Shown: positions 1 through 13,369 of the stretch, in pieces
Layout of the letters: the number at the start of each line of letters is the position of its first letter
Numbering within the stretch: the stretch's first letter is position 1
Origin: Blastocystis sp. Blastoise
Lineage: Eukaryota; Sar; Bigyra; Opalinata; Blastocystidae
Direction of reading: 5' to 3'
Assembly: GCA_039096225.1 (NCBI GenBank)
Contig: JBBPEB010000015.1
Span: 2,282,001-2,346,000, forward strand
DNA: 64,000 nt
Translations under genes and position numbers: made by a program
Notes under the pieces: generated by a model
Seen by the model: the letters and a program-made list of their open reading frames with translations, nothing else
What the model was told of the DNA's origin: nothing
The model's database searches: none

Positions 1-1269
1 ATAAATATATATATATAGAAAGAAAATAATAAAAATAATAATAAAAATAATAATAAAAATAATAATAAAAATAATAATAAAAAAAAAAAATAAAAATAAT
101 AATAAAAATAATAATAAAAATAATAAATATATATATATACAGTCCAGGAGAGATATATTAATGCAGCAGGAACTAGTCGAAGAGAACGCAATGTCTTTTC
201 TTTTGAAAGACTAGAGAAATTGAAGAGTAAATAATAGATATATAATACTAATAAGAATAAATAATATATATATAGAAATTAAAAGACATATTAATATATA
301 TTAAAATAATAATAATAATAATAAATATATATATACATTTGTTTAGGTGGAGTAATAAATAGTTCAAATTGTAAATAATTATATTGAGGAAGGAATAGAC
401 TTTGAATATATTGAGATATACTCTCTATAGTTTCAAGAGGTGCACATTGAAATTGTATAATTAAACGATCAGGGAATTGTATTCTTAAAATAGAATATTT
501 ATAGAATTGCATGGATTTATATTGAGTAAGTTCTCTTGCTGTTTTAGTTTCTAAAGGTCTATTTGATTCTTTTTCCTTTTCAGCTAATACAGATCGAAGA
601 ATAGATAACTCATCATCTATATATAGTTTTTTTAGTATATATATAACTATATATATTTTAGTATATAAAAATATAACATATGCAAAATAAATAGAAATAT
701 TTTGTAATTATTATATATATATTGTTTAATAAATGAATAATCTAAAATAAGATATCATGAATATTAATGTATTATATACAGGAAGACAAAGAAAGAGAGT
801 ATTATATATATATATACTTGAATTATTTTCAGTTTTGAATTGTGTAGCTTGTAAATCATCATTTGTGAATGCCATGGGATTTGAGGTATTATTTCGAAGA
901 TAACAACATATATGACGATCCGGAATAATGGATTCAATTTCTTGTTGTTTCTTCTTTAGTTGAGTTAATTGTGTTTCAAATGGAGATTCTTTTGGAACAT
1001 TACTATGTAAATGTGTTTTAAAAATTGGTTTATATATATTGAAATCATCAGATTTTGTGGATATATTTTGATTATTATAATCGTTATTATCTATTGTATT
1101 TGAAACACTAGAATTAATAGAAATAGAAGAATTATCATAAGACATTTGGGAAGATGAGAAATCAGAACTATTCTTATTCATAACATTATTATTTGTATTC
1201 GATTCATATATAGATGGAATAGTATTACTAGAGAAACTATTAGAAATTGAAGGAGTTAATATAGATGAA

Positions 1270-1324
<55 letters not shown>

Positions 1325-2410
1325 TATTATTATTATTAATACTATTATTATTATTCATATCTGTAGAAGAAGATGAATTAGAGGAGAATATGGAGGAAGC
1401 GAAAGGTTGTGAAGGAAGTGGTGTATTGTCGAATATAGAAGAAGCAATAGGTGTCGGATCTTGTGTTATAGGAGGAGAAGGAGAAGCAGAAGGTGATTGA
1501 ATAGAGTTTTTAAATAAAGATAATAATTGATCAAACCATTGAGATTCTGGAATAGTCACGGGAATATAAATACCTGGATATGTATATATATATCGTTCAC
1601 CTTTATCAGTGTTAGTTATATTGAAACCTATATATATATGCAAAAATATTATGTGATTATAATACGATTATATATGTTTAAAATAGAATAAGAATAAGAA
1701 AAAACAACATAAAGATTAAGAAAAAATAATATATATAGAGAATAAGAATAATAATATTTATAGATATATACCCATAATATGAAATATATCTTTAATTTCT
1801 GAAAATGGAAATATTTTTGTAGTAAGGAGAGAAGAATTAGGGTTAATATCTCTCTTCTTAGGGTCATTTGGAGAAACTTTCTATATAGGGAATCAATAAA
1901 TAGTCATATATATAGGATTAAATTGAAATAGAATAAAGAGTGATAATAATAACAATAATAATAGGGATAATAATAATAATAGTGATAATAATATATACCA
2001 TATTTTGAGTGATTTTAATTAAAGAATTAATAGGATCATTAATATCTACTGAAGTCTCTATTTCTTTATTTTGTGTATTATTGTCCATATCTAGATCAAC
2101 ATTATTATCAATATCAATATCAATATCAATATCAATATTCGATTCTTGTTTTCTCTTTATATCTATTTCCATGAGTCTTCTTTCTATATAATGATTTAAT
2201 AATTGTTTAATTACAGTTAAATATTCATTTATAGATATATATCCAGTAACAGCATTTGAAGGTCTATTGGATTCTAAGGATTGAGCAATATCATTGGATG
2301 AACGAGTTATAGAAGAAGAAGGAACTACAGGTATCTCTATATATATTTATAAATTAAAAAAAATATTTAATTAGTAATAATAAATGAATATATACAAATA
2401 GGATGATTAT

Positions 2411-2454
<44 letters not shown>

Positions 2455-2528
2455 GTTTAGCTTCGAAATCCAATCTGAACATGGCTGATCCTCTTGTTAA
2501 TCCAATTTCTATTAACAATAATAAGTAT

Positions 2529-2578
<50 letters not shown>

Positions 2579-3337
2579 GAAGAAGAGATTCTTCAAGTTG
2601 TTCACCAGAATAACTATCTTTCAAATAACTATATATATAAACAAATAAAAAATAAATAAAAAATAAAAAAAATAAAAAATAAATAATAAAAAAAAAAAAA
2701 ATAAAAAAATATAATACATACATGACTTTGGGTTGTTGCTGAGAAGGTATTTGTATATTTCCACTTTCAATAAAAGGACGTAAAACATCATTTAGAGTCG
2801 ATGTGACAATATAATCATTCTATATATATATATATATATATATTACTTCAATTATAACATACTTCTAATTTTATAGTAGGAGTTTTTATACAAACACGAA
2901 TGACAGATGATAATATATCTACTATATATATGAAGAATATATTTATAGTAATCTTTTACTCAAATAAAAATAATAAAAATATGTATAAATAAATTGAACA
3001 CAAAAACTAGAAAAAAAAAACTAATAATTCACATACAGTCACATTTGATCAGTTCGATTCCTTTTATATCTGAGACGATGATACTACTTATTTTTGTTGA
3101 TAAATTAACCATTTTATTCTGATTTTTCAGATAATACACTCGATAATCCTATAAAAATATATAAATAACGAATTGAAGAATCCTTACATTAATCCCATAT
3201 TCTTTACAGGCAACTTTAAGAAGATGTAACTAAAAAATTGATAAAACAAATGGTAATTTCACAAATACATAAGTTTCTTGTGCCTCTATTTTGAATGATT
3301 TTCTCATTCCATTATATCTTACATATAGAATAGTCAT
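1..3337 (-). CDS. ASPSCR1-like: TUG/ASPL-like UBX-domain protein (3' end outside window)
   Basis: Likely a p97/Cdc48 cofactor of the TUG/ASPL family, cytosolic or at the ER-Golgi. The ATG is at 3337. The first exons give a ubiquitin-like fold (MTILYVRYNGMRKSFKIEA, then KEYGINDYRVYYLKN and NKMVNLS) that follows the TUG N-terminal UBL. A second UBL-like block follows, ending EIGLTRGSAMFRLDFEAKR as in TUG (SLGLTGGSA...). After a low-complexity Asn/Ser middle (poly-Asn near 1271-1320) comes a UBX domain with FPDRLIIQFQ at 440-480 and FELFITPPKQ at 330-360. The exon at 141-210 ends SLRLVPAALIYLSW, matching the family's C-terminal end of UBX. About a dozen introns interrupt it. The first are short and conventional; later ones have TA-repeat ends. 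The gene runs into the 1-139 intron and off the window. Family assignment rests on ordered similarity; partners in this organism are inferred. Confidence 0.82.
20..135. repeat. AATAATAAAA-type microsatellite in an intron
   Basis: Near-tandem units of the form AATAATAAAA fill the last visible intron of the UBX gene. It is simple A/T sequence with no coding potential. Confidence 0.8.
1271..1320 (-). repeat. AAT-codon run coding poly-Asn (UBX protein)
   Basis: An uninterrupted ATT trinucleotide run on the + strand reads AAT in frame on the - strand. It gives an Asn homopolymer in the linker before the UBX domain. Confidence 0.9.
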
Positions 3338-3619
3338 TTTATAGCTTTAATTCAAAAATTAATTTTCTTTAGAATTAGAATAACTGAAATATTTATTAAA
3401 TTGTTCTGAAAAATACAAGAATCGAAACAACTGTCTTTTTTTTGCTGAAATCCGTCTGAATGACGACTATTCCCAAAGGAATATCTCTTTTTGTTTTTAG
3501 ATATTTATTTCTTAATTTGTCCTATTTGAATCAAGAGTTTATTGAAATACAGCTTTCCTGTAGTTGGATTTATCGATTAATTATTTCAATACCTAAGAAT
3601 CCTACAAATCAATAAGAAA
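3338..3619. promoter_or_regulatory. Divergent intergenic region between UBX and PDZ-RhoGAP genes
   Basis: The two start codons face away from each other across 282 bases, so both promoters must lie here. It holds short T-tracts and a few GC-containing words (for example CCGTCTGAATGACG near 3449-3463). I see no repeat or convincing TATA box that stands out from the AT background. Confidence 0.5.
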
Positions 3620-5693
3620 ATGTTTAATTTTGCAAAAGGAATTACTCAGAAAATTAAAGAAGGAATGTCAAATGCTCAGACAAAGAATAGCAATTCAAGT
3701 CAAGGGCAACAGACTTCTCCTAATACAGCAATAAGTTCCTATTTTAGTAATGCTAAAAGTATAGCCTCTGCTATTGGCACCAAGATCATGAATAAAGCAA
3801 CTTCGTTAGTAACTAACGATGTGGATTATTATACATTGGAGATTACAGGTGATAATCTTTTATCACTAGCATTTGCATTAGGTATGTTTTATTTTGTTTC
3901 TTTAAATATTATTATTTTATGTTCACACGTATGGCTTGTTCTTTTATTTACTTGATAATATGTTAATGAATAAATATATATAATTGTAGATGAGAAAATC
4001 CCTGGTTATTCTCGTGTTTCCTATGATTTACAATTTGGTGCTGAATGTATATTTAAAGGATCTATTCTATTAAGTGTAAATGGCGTGAATACACATGGTG
4101 TTCTTGTAAATAATACTGTATTACTACTTAAATATATGAGTAAATCGGATCATTTTATTATTCAATATGCTTCACCTAATTTCATTAAAGATGTCCCATC
4201 ACTTGTATATATATATATATCTTAAATGATTATCTGTTGAATATTTTTTTCATTATTAAAAATATTTAATTCGTTTTTTTATTAAAACATTTCGATATAC
4301 TATTATAGAAACATATATACTAGTTTTATTTTATAAAATTGAATATATTCAATATAATTTTCAATGATTTTATTCTCTAGAAATCTTTATTCCCTCCATT
4401 ATCGTGTGTAATCTTATTTCTTTCTTGTCATTGTATAAATAATTCTGAAAGTTTTACAAGCACAATTCAACCTTCTCTTCTTTCTGCTATGTATAATTTA
4501 TGTCGTATTAATAATAATACATGTTTTGATAATATATTAAATGGAGAAGTAGAAGGAGATATTGATCTTATGGCGAATTGCTTATATAAATTACTCGAAG
4601 AACTCAAAGCACATATGTATATAGTTTTATTATATTTATTATATATATTTATTTATAATTTATTTATAATTTATTTATAATTTATTTATATTTATAATTT
4701 ATTTATAATTATAATTATAATTATAATTATAATTATAATTATACTGCTTTTACGAATAGTATATATGTATATATATAGTAATCCAAATATAACAAATGAA
4801 TTTGAAGATATTTATTTTGCTGATAATGATATTCAAACATATATTCCTTATGTATATATATTTATTTATTTAATACTATTTGTTTTTTTTATATATAGTT
4901 AATTCGTATAATGTCATCAATCAATCAATATATATCTTCATCTTTCTATCTTCTATTAGCATTCCTTAAACAACTTAGAATCTATCTACCTGAAAAAGTA
5001 TATATATATATAGTATTATATTTTTGTTATTATATCTCTATTTTATAGATATATTCATTATTATTCTATTATATACATTTATTATAATTATTATATATAT
5101 ATATAACTTATTTCCCAATAATCTATATATATATATATATAATTGTTAGGAATACCATGGTATTCTATGTGCTTTTGCCCTTCGTTTATTTTCTTATCCT
5201 TTTCCTCCTCTCCTAGATCAGCTCATACTTCAAAGTGACTTACTACTTCATAAGGAATATGTACTGTATATATATTTATATATATTCATATAATTTATTA
5301 TAATGAAATAATTTTTTTATTATTCATATTATCATACTTATTATTTGCTATATATATATATAGTATTTGGTATTTACGTGAAATCTATGAATATCTATGT
5401 ATTTATGCTCTTCAAGATGTATATATATTTATATATTTATATGTTTATATATATAATTTTTTTTTATATTTATATATATAGAAACTCATTTGCAAAGCTA
5501 CTATTCCATTGGATGATTTGAATTATATTTTAAACCGTTTACAACAGCTTCAAACACGTGATCAAATATTCGAATATCTTTCCACGTTCCCTCATTCTAC
5601 TGTGTTCCAATTATCCCTCTTATTGTTAACGTATATGACGCAACCTGTTCTTCCTTCATATGTCATCTTATCCGTTAAAGTATATATAATAAT

Positions 5694-5747
<54 letters not shown>

Positions 5748-6825
5748 GGCTCTCTCTGTAAATGATCCTATCAATAGAATTCAAGCTGTAAAGAAATCAG
5801 TATATATATAGTTATATAATAAAAAATATATATATATACATAGATTGAACTTCTTCCTGATATGAGTCGATGGGCTATTGCTTATATATGCTTATTTGTA
5901 TATATTTATAAATAATAATAATAACAACAACATGATAATAATAATATTTTAATTATCCAGATCCATTGTTCTGCTGCCTCACACGTGTCACTCCTCAATC
6001 TCCTCGTGCCTGCCATAACGTCTCTAGACACAAAAATGGCTCCTCAATTATATAATCAACATGTATATATATATATATAAATATATATATAATCAATAAA
6101 TACTCTATAGATCTTGCTCTATGTATCTATCGTATCTACTCTTACAGAAGACGTTCATATTTATTTCCCTCCTTCGTCCTTATATATTGACTATATATCA
6201 AATCAACAATATCTTTATCCATCTCTTCAACATATACAAAATAATTCTCCTATTAATAAACATACTGTTATTCCCGCGGTTATGACTAATTCTACTAATG
6301 AAATGAATGTGAATACAACTATTTATGACGCATCTCTTCCTCGTGACAAACAGGGGGATCTAAATACCGAAATAAATAACAAAGAGCCAAACTCAACGGA
6401 TATTGCAGAAAATTCTTCTATTCATTCATTATCTCATTCTATAGAAGAAACAAAAGATATGAATAATCATGGGGAACAAGACGAATCTTCTTTTAATAAC
6501 ACCATTAATGATCCTTCTATATCTTTATCTATAGATACACATAATAGTATTACTTCTTCTCCTCTTGTACTTTCGACACCTCCTTCAATTTCCTCTTTCT
6601 CTCCACATTCTCAACATCATTCAGATAATACTCCATATTTACCTACTATAACCACGGGAATCAATGAATTTGAAGTGAATACATATGATACTACAATAAA
6701 TTCTTCTATTTCGATTTCTAAAGAAGAAAAAGAGAATATATATATTGATAATATATCTAGGAATAGCGTACAAACTGATAGTGTTCCAAATGATATAGCT
6801 AATGACATTAATGATAATAATGCTG

Positions 6826-6880
<55 letters not shown>

Positions 6881-8009
6881 TAATAGAAATTCTATAAATG
6901 AAGCTTATGTTTCTATTCATAAAGAAACTAGTCTATCTGGTGAGAATAAAGATATGAATATCAAAAATTATGTTATTGACTCTGTATCTAGTGATATTAC
7001 AAGTGATGATATTATTAATAATAATGTTGATAATTCTGATACTATTAATAATGATACTAATTCAAGTATAAATACCATACCTAGTTCTAGTATAACGTGT
7101 AATATTCCAAGAAATCCTGAGCTTTCTATTTCTCTTTCTACCATCTTACCAACAACTATTAATACATCTATAAATGAAAATGAACAGCAACCAATTGCTT
7201 CTATTCCTAATGAAAATAATAATAATTTGATTAATAATAAAGAAGATAATAATAATAATTTGATTGATAATAAAGAAGATAATACTAATAATAATACATT
7301 CATTTCTCCTCAAACCTCTTCTATCCCTCCTGTTCTCCCTCGTCCTCTTCGTACACTCCCGAAAATCCCGCCACCTCATCTCCCGCGCCCTAAAACTACA
7401 TCTGTTCAATCTATTAATCAATCCATTATGCCTATATCAAATAATAATAATAATAATAATACTAAATCACCCTCTATAACAAAATCTCTTCCTCCTCCTC
7501 TTCCTCCAAAACATGTTGCTTCTCTTCCTACTCCAACTAATAATACTTCTATGAATACAATAAACAAATCATCTACTATATCATCTATTTCTCCTTCTAT
7601 TCAACATCATTCTACTTCATTAACACCTTCATTATTACCTCCTCCTCCTCCTCCTCCTCCAAAATCTATTAATTCTGATGATACTCCTTCTACTTATAAT
7701 CCTAATTATGTATTCCGTTATCCTTCTTTCTTTAGTTATTCTCAAAGTGATTATCCTCTTCCTTCTCATTGGATACCCGTTCAACCAATTGTTAATAATC
7801 TATATCCACATAATGAAATGATATGTACTTTTGATTTCTCTCTCTCTTTCCAACAAATACATGAATCTGCCCTCCAACCTATACCGCCAAATCATTTTGA
7901 AACATGTACTAAATGTAATCCATGGCTTTTAGTTCCTTCTGCTGATTCTAAACCTATTAATATATATACAATCAAGAAAACTTCTTCAGGTATAGACACA
8001 TTTATGTAA
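3620..8009 (+). CDS. PDZ domain protein with RhoGAP-like regions and a proline-rich tail
   Basis: Probable Rho-family signalling scaffold. Exons 1-2 contain a PDZ-like segment (ILLSVNGVNTHGV ... VLLLKYM; about residues 110-165), resembling the carboxylate-binding and second-helix parts of PDZ. Next comes a RhoGAP-like stretch (DIDLMANCLYKLLEEL ... YLLLAFLKQLRIYLPEK). A second similar stretch follows (FQLSLLLLTYMTQPVLP ... RIQAVKKSIELLPDMSRW ... SLDTKMAPQL), where the pattern of the RhoGAP helices is clearer. I see no GIYR-type arginine finger in the first copy, so GAP activity is doubtful. The large last exon (6109-8009) is a Ser/Thr/Asn-rich tail with a poly-Asn run (about 6826-6879) and Pro clusters (PVLPRPLRTLPKIPPP, PPPPPPPP) of SH3/profilin-binding type. 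About eleven introns. Domain calls are from pattern only; the exact family is unknown. Confidence 0.5.
4693..4742. repeat. AATTAT hexanucleotide tract in an intron
   Basis: Tandem AATTAT units in an intron of the PDZ-RhoGAP-like gene. Confidence 0.8.
6271..6283 (+). other. Exonic word TTCCCGCGGTTAT
   Basis: One of about twenty instances of a GC-containing word inside exons of this AT-rich window (see findings). Here it is read as Ile-Pro-Ala-Val. A reverse-orientation relative, ATAACCACGGGAA, lies at 6648-6660 in the same exon. Confidence 0.55.
6826..6879 (+). repeat. AAT-codon run coding poly-Asn
   Basis: In-frame AAT run in the disordered tail of the PDZ-RhoGAP-like protein. Confidence 0.9.
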
Positions 8010-9100
8010 TATAAGTCAAAATATTCAAATATATATATATATATATTTTGCTAGTTATTATAGTTATCAAATATTTATTTTATATGTAAATATGTTATCA
8101 TTATTCTTCTTTATTTCCATATATTGTTATTAATATGAATATTTAGTTCGTATATAATTATTTTTTATTTGATGGATATATCATTTTTTCTTCATTATTT
8201 TTTTCTATACTAAATACTTTGTTTATTACTTTTTAAAGAATATATTCATATTCATATTTTATTTTTATTATTTCAAAATCAACTATTTATTATCATAATA
8301 TCCATTCATTTTATTATCTTCTATTTATATAAAGCTCTGTTTTTTTAAATATATATTATATTACAGATTATTTATTATATATATATTTGTTTGTTTTTAT
8401 TGTTCTCCTGAGTATTTAAAGTATAGTATAACATTATTTTTGTTGATAGCAACTAAATATATATTCAAGTGAATACATTTTTGGAAACATTATTTGTATG
8501 AAAACACTATACAATTGATAAGAGTATAAATAGTTCATTCAATGAATAATTTCATCACTAAGATCTTTTATTGAAGAGTAATTTATGGTATAATAGAAAC
8601 ATATATATAAGTGAACTCTTAATCCATTTTTTATTGTTTTTACATTTTATTATTATTTGAAATAGATAATACTATCTCATATATAATAAGAATAAATAAA
8701 ATAAATCTTGTACAATAATTTTATTTTACAAATAAACAATTAAAAAATCTCTTTATATATGTAGATGTGTAAATATTTTTAAAATTTATAGATCTTCTTT
8801 TTATGATTCAATACTATTCTTTGTAATTGGCATTCTACCAAGGAATTCTATTCAAATATAACTTCATAATCAAAACTTAACTTTCATTATTCGAAAATTG
8901 TAATATAATGTATAAAAAAGATAAAAATTGATAATCTTATTTATAAGAATAATTAAAAAATAAGGTAATATAATATATAATAATAATAAATCAAAATAAT
9001 ATTCATCAAAATAAGAATTATTTACATATATATGAATATATCTAGTGAAACAAAATATGAATATTATTTAGAAGAAATACATTTATAATCATGAATAAGA
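8010..9100. other. Convergent intergenic region, no gene seen
   Basis: 3' ends of the PDZ-RhoGAP-like gene and of the first paralog face each other. The DNA is AT-rich with poly-T and poly-A tracts and short TA runs. I found no exon with plausible splice partners and no tRNA-like boxes. Confidence 0.6.
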
Positions 9101-12100
9101 TTATAGTGAAGACCTTTCTTGATATTCTATATTCAGATTCGGATTATATAATTTTTTATAATTAGCAAGTTGAGATGAACATAGGATAAAGCCTATATAA
9201 ATAGCTCTTATATATATATATATATATATATATATACAAGAAGAAGACAATATTAGATTTCTTAAATAAATAAAATGACCATTTGCAATTAAATCAATTA
9301 TTTTTGAGGTATATGATTTATTTTGTATAACTATATGATTTTATAAAACACAAAATGTTTTTATTTTTATATACATACATATATTGAAGCTAATAATATT
9401 CATGCAGTAATCTTTTTGTAACTCATTATATATATATTCATAATATAAATTATTCTCTTCTTGGTCATAAAAAATTAAATCGGAATCCAATATTATTTTA
9501 GTAATAGGTTTTTTTAAATAAAAAGAAAAAGAAGGAAAAAATTCAAATACATTATAGCATATAGATTCATCTATATAAATATATTCTTAATGAGTAGAAT
9601 TAAATTTATATATATATATACATATATATATACTCTCAAATAAAAAAATAGTAAAATTATCAAGAAATGGAAGAGAAAGAGAAAGAGAAGAATTAAATTT
9701 AAATAATTCTATAAACTCAAGGAAATTCGACAATCTAAAACAATCTATATATATATATATAATATTTTTATTAGTCATTATGTTACCTTTATAATAGAAA
9801 GTTAGTGATTTCAATTTACTCAATTTATTTTGTTTTAACAAATGTATTAAACTGGTTGATATCTTTATTCTATTGTTATCGTCTATGAATATCTTTAACC
9901 TAATTTATAAAAGAATATATATACCTAATGAAAGGGATAATTGTTGAATATTTGACCATAAAGAAAGATTAAAACATTGTTCTGTTAAAAACAAATAATT
10001 TGTAAAAAAGAAGTCTGTATAAAAGGATAATATTGAATATGAATGTATTGAACAGAAATTAAATACTAATAATTATATATTTATACTTCTTAAGTAGAAT
10101 TCTGTAATATTTTCTGAGAATAAAGAGAAGAATTTATATAATAATTGATTTATTTTACATCTATCTGAATCCTTCAGTTTTTTAAATATTCTTTCAATTT
10201 CAGGACAAGGACCTATGGAATATATAAATTATTGTTTATATTATAGAATAATGTTAATTGAATATATATATATATATATATAATTAATCATACAAATAGA
10301 TAAATGTGTAACAGTTTTATAATTTCCATTACATAAAAAAGATAAAGAGTTATATATATAATCATAATCATATTCTTCATTATCATCATCATTATTATAT
10401 TCATCATTATCATATTCATTATCATATTCGTGATCATCATATTCATTATCATATTCATTATCATCATTATTATATTCATCATTATAGCCATAATCATTAT
10501 TATCATTATTGTCAACTAATATATATATAATGTAATTTATAGAATCATATAATTATAAATAATAAATAAAAATACAACAAATAGAAAGTTCTTTTAATTC
10601 CGAATAATTCATTCTTTTATATGTATTTTTAAAGCTACTTAACATTTTATAATATGTACTGTCAATATCTATAGTTTTAATAAAATAATAATTATATAGG
10701 TATATACTAACTGATAGTGACTTAAAAGGGTATATACTTAAATCAAGTGAAGAATTATCATAATGTGTATATATAGCAGATGCTATATAAAATAGTATTA
10801 TCCATGAAAAATGTATATATACCTATATAATCAATATTATGAATTCTTAATAATTCATTATTATATAATTGTTTCCATATTTTATTAAAATTATGAACTT
10901 TTATATCAACTATATACATAAATACATATATATATAAATGGAATACCCTTAAAAGTAAAATTGTGTTGTTTTTTTGATATTATAAGATTATCAAGAATAG
11001 TTTTTATTTTTGGAAATTTTGTAAAATAAGAATTGTTTCCTGGTTGAATTATATCTATTAATTGTAATAAAGATATCGGTACTAATACATCCATATCAGA
11101 AAGAAGAGAATCATTAAGAATAGAATATTCATCAAAAGCTAATAAATTATATATATGTAACTTGGGGAAACGATCTCTTGTAATTAATGATAATATTTCT
11201 CTTATTAAATCTTTGTTAGAATTTAACATTACAAACGCTATATATATAAATATAGCATTATGTATATACATGTATATACAATTTATTTGTAAAGTAGTGA
11301 CGTTTGGAAATACATGAGTAGTAATAATATGCTTAAATAATTGTATATATTCAGGATACATATCTTGATGAATAACTATATAATTAGTAATATTTATATT
11401 AAAAAATAATAAATAATTGAATACATTGAGAGAAATCAAATATTTTTAAAGAAGCATATAATGAATCCTTTAATAATAATAATAACGGAGGAATTTCTAA
11501 TTGCAACATAAATTGTGGTTTATCAGCTATATATATTTATATATAATCAGTTATATATATATACATATATATAATCAGTAATATATATACATATATATAC
11601 AGCTTTTATAAAAATATTTTATTTGTTTACATATAGGCAAAGATACAAAATAATTAAATACGTCTTTATTTATTGTTTCATTAATATTTCTTTATATATA
11701 TAAATTGATAACACATCATAATATTAATAAATTTTCAAATATTTTAGTATATAGATATGAATATATACTCTACTATTGGATGCTGTTTATCTATTACTAT
11801 ATAAATATCAATTATTATCACTCACATAAATCTATATATATATATATATATATACTTCCATCATGTATATATGAAAAATTAAACTCAGTTATAGCTTTTT
11901 GATCGTTTATACAAAAATCATGTTTATTTTTCCCTATCATTTCTTCAGTATAATTACGGGAATAATCACATAAAGGATCTATATATAAATCAGGTCTCTT
12001 TTCTTCTTTTTCATTTTTAATTTCTTCATCAATATCTATATCTATAAATTCCTCATGAATATCTTTGATGTTAAGTGTTCTATTATGTTTATTATTTATT

Positions 12101-13103
12101 ATAGGATCTACACTAATTGAATTATATTTCAATATATTTTGTTCTATCTCTGGATGTTTCAGAGAATAAACTCTATAAGCATAAGGGTAATATTCTTTAT
12201 AGTACTGACGTTTATATTCCTTATATAATGTTATATAATGAGTATCAGTTGATTTCACTTGTAGAAATTTTATTTCTGGATAATATGTAACTATATATAT
12301 ATATTCTATATTTGTTAATAGAATATACCTTGTATAATATAGTTTTTTATTTTAGGAAATAGTTCATGTAAATTAGAAGGATATATATATTCATAAGGAA
12401 TATCTGAAGAGAAATTATCTAAATAAAATTATATATATATATTTATATATTTACATACATTTTAAACAAACTTCGTAAACATTAAAATATTCAAACAGAC
12501 AAGAATATTGAAGAAATAATTTATTTCTTTCCTCAGTAAAAATTTCTAATACATATATATATATTGAATAAACCATAAATATAAATACCCTGTATAGTCA
12601 TAATAAAACAGTTATCTTCTGAATGTAATATCTTTGAATCTCTATATATATTTCCAAAAATTTATAATAATTAATATATACAGTTCGCAATTATTTTCTT
12701 CAATAAATGTTTTGAGTGATTCCACTAAGAAATCATCAATTTTCAAATGATATTCAGTGAAATCATCCCCCAAAAAATATTTTATAGTTTTATCTACATC
12801 GATAAGTTCCCGAAATGAGAATGAATCAAGAGGAACTAAATTATTAAAAATTTCTACCACTTTGTCGATAAATAATGATGGAGAATCAATGTAATAAGCT
12901 TCGACATCTTCAAGATAATTAGCAGGACTCTTGTATGCCAATAATAATAATGAATTCGGTAAATTCTCAAAAAAAGACAAAGGAATACTTATTCTCTTTT
13001 CATCTTGGAAGACAAAGTTTATGTGTGGTATGTTGCTACTATTGATTTGTATTGATTTCTGATTATTCTCTTTTGATTCTAAAACATCCAGTTCTTCAGA
13101 CAT
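9101..13103 (-). CDS. Large leucine-rich protein, paralog of the neighbouring + gene
   Basis: Function not recognised. ATG at 13103, stop TAA at 9101-9103. Exon 1 gives an N-terminal domain of about 140 residues (HINFVFQDEKRISIPLSFFE ... YYIDSPSLFIDKVVEIFNN), patterned like a BTB-type fold (uncertain). A conserved segment follows (SSDIPYEYIYPSNLHELFP), then an insert with acidic and charged residues. A long series of short exons carries leucine-rich units such as THVFPNVTTLQI and RFPKLHIYNL. One exon (about 10361-10512) is almost only Asp/Asn/Glu/Tyr (YDNEYDNDEYNN). The last exon reads ILCSSQLANYKKLYNPNLN. Each main segment aligns with the + gene at 13370-17251, so the two are duplicates. The start is set by this alignment. 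Exon joins in 9100-11900 are by eye. Confidence 0.6.
10361..10512 (-). repeat. Degenerate ATGATAATG-type repeat coding an Asp/Asn/Glu/Tyr-rich exon
   Basis: Imperfect units such as GAATATGATAATGAATATGA. The frame fitting the flanking splice sites gives YDNEYDNDEYNN-like residues. The alternative frame gives only Met/Ile. Confidence 0.55.
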
Positions 13104-13369
13104 TCTCTCATGTACTCTAATTAAGGTATTGGATTGTAAAAATGTTTACGATACATATAATCAGATTATCACTTGTGTTTTGCTATTTTTGAAATAAAAA
13201 AAAAACAACTAGAGAAACAAGTTTTACTTTTTCTTATTTACAGTGGTTTATCAGAATTAGAATATAGTGTATCCACTTTCAAAGTATATATTAACTATTT
13301 ATTTTAAAATATTTTTACAAAAAGTATAATAATATATGATTACCGTGTCATTATAGTTGAATTCAAGTG
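13104..13369. promoter_or_regulatory. Shared bidirectional promoter region of the paralog pair
   Basis: The 266 bases separate the two start codons of the head-to-head paralogs and must hold both promoters. It is AT-rich with a run of A at about 13196-13206. No obvious symmetrical motif was found. Confidence 0.55.

Noticed and set aside
2403-2648. Apparent open frames made of Tyr-Ile repeats
   Set aside because: TA dinucleotide tracts inside introns; such frames recur throughout and are not genes.
6639-6920. Poly-Ile - strand open frame
   Set aside because: Antisense of the AAT run in the PDZ-RhoGAP-like gene.
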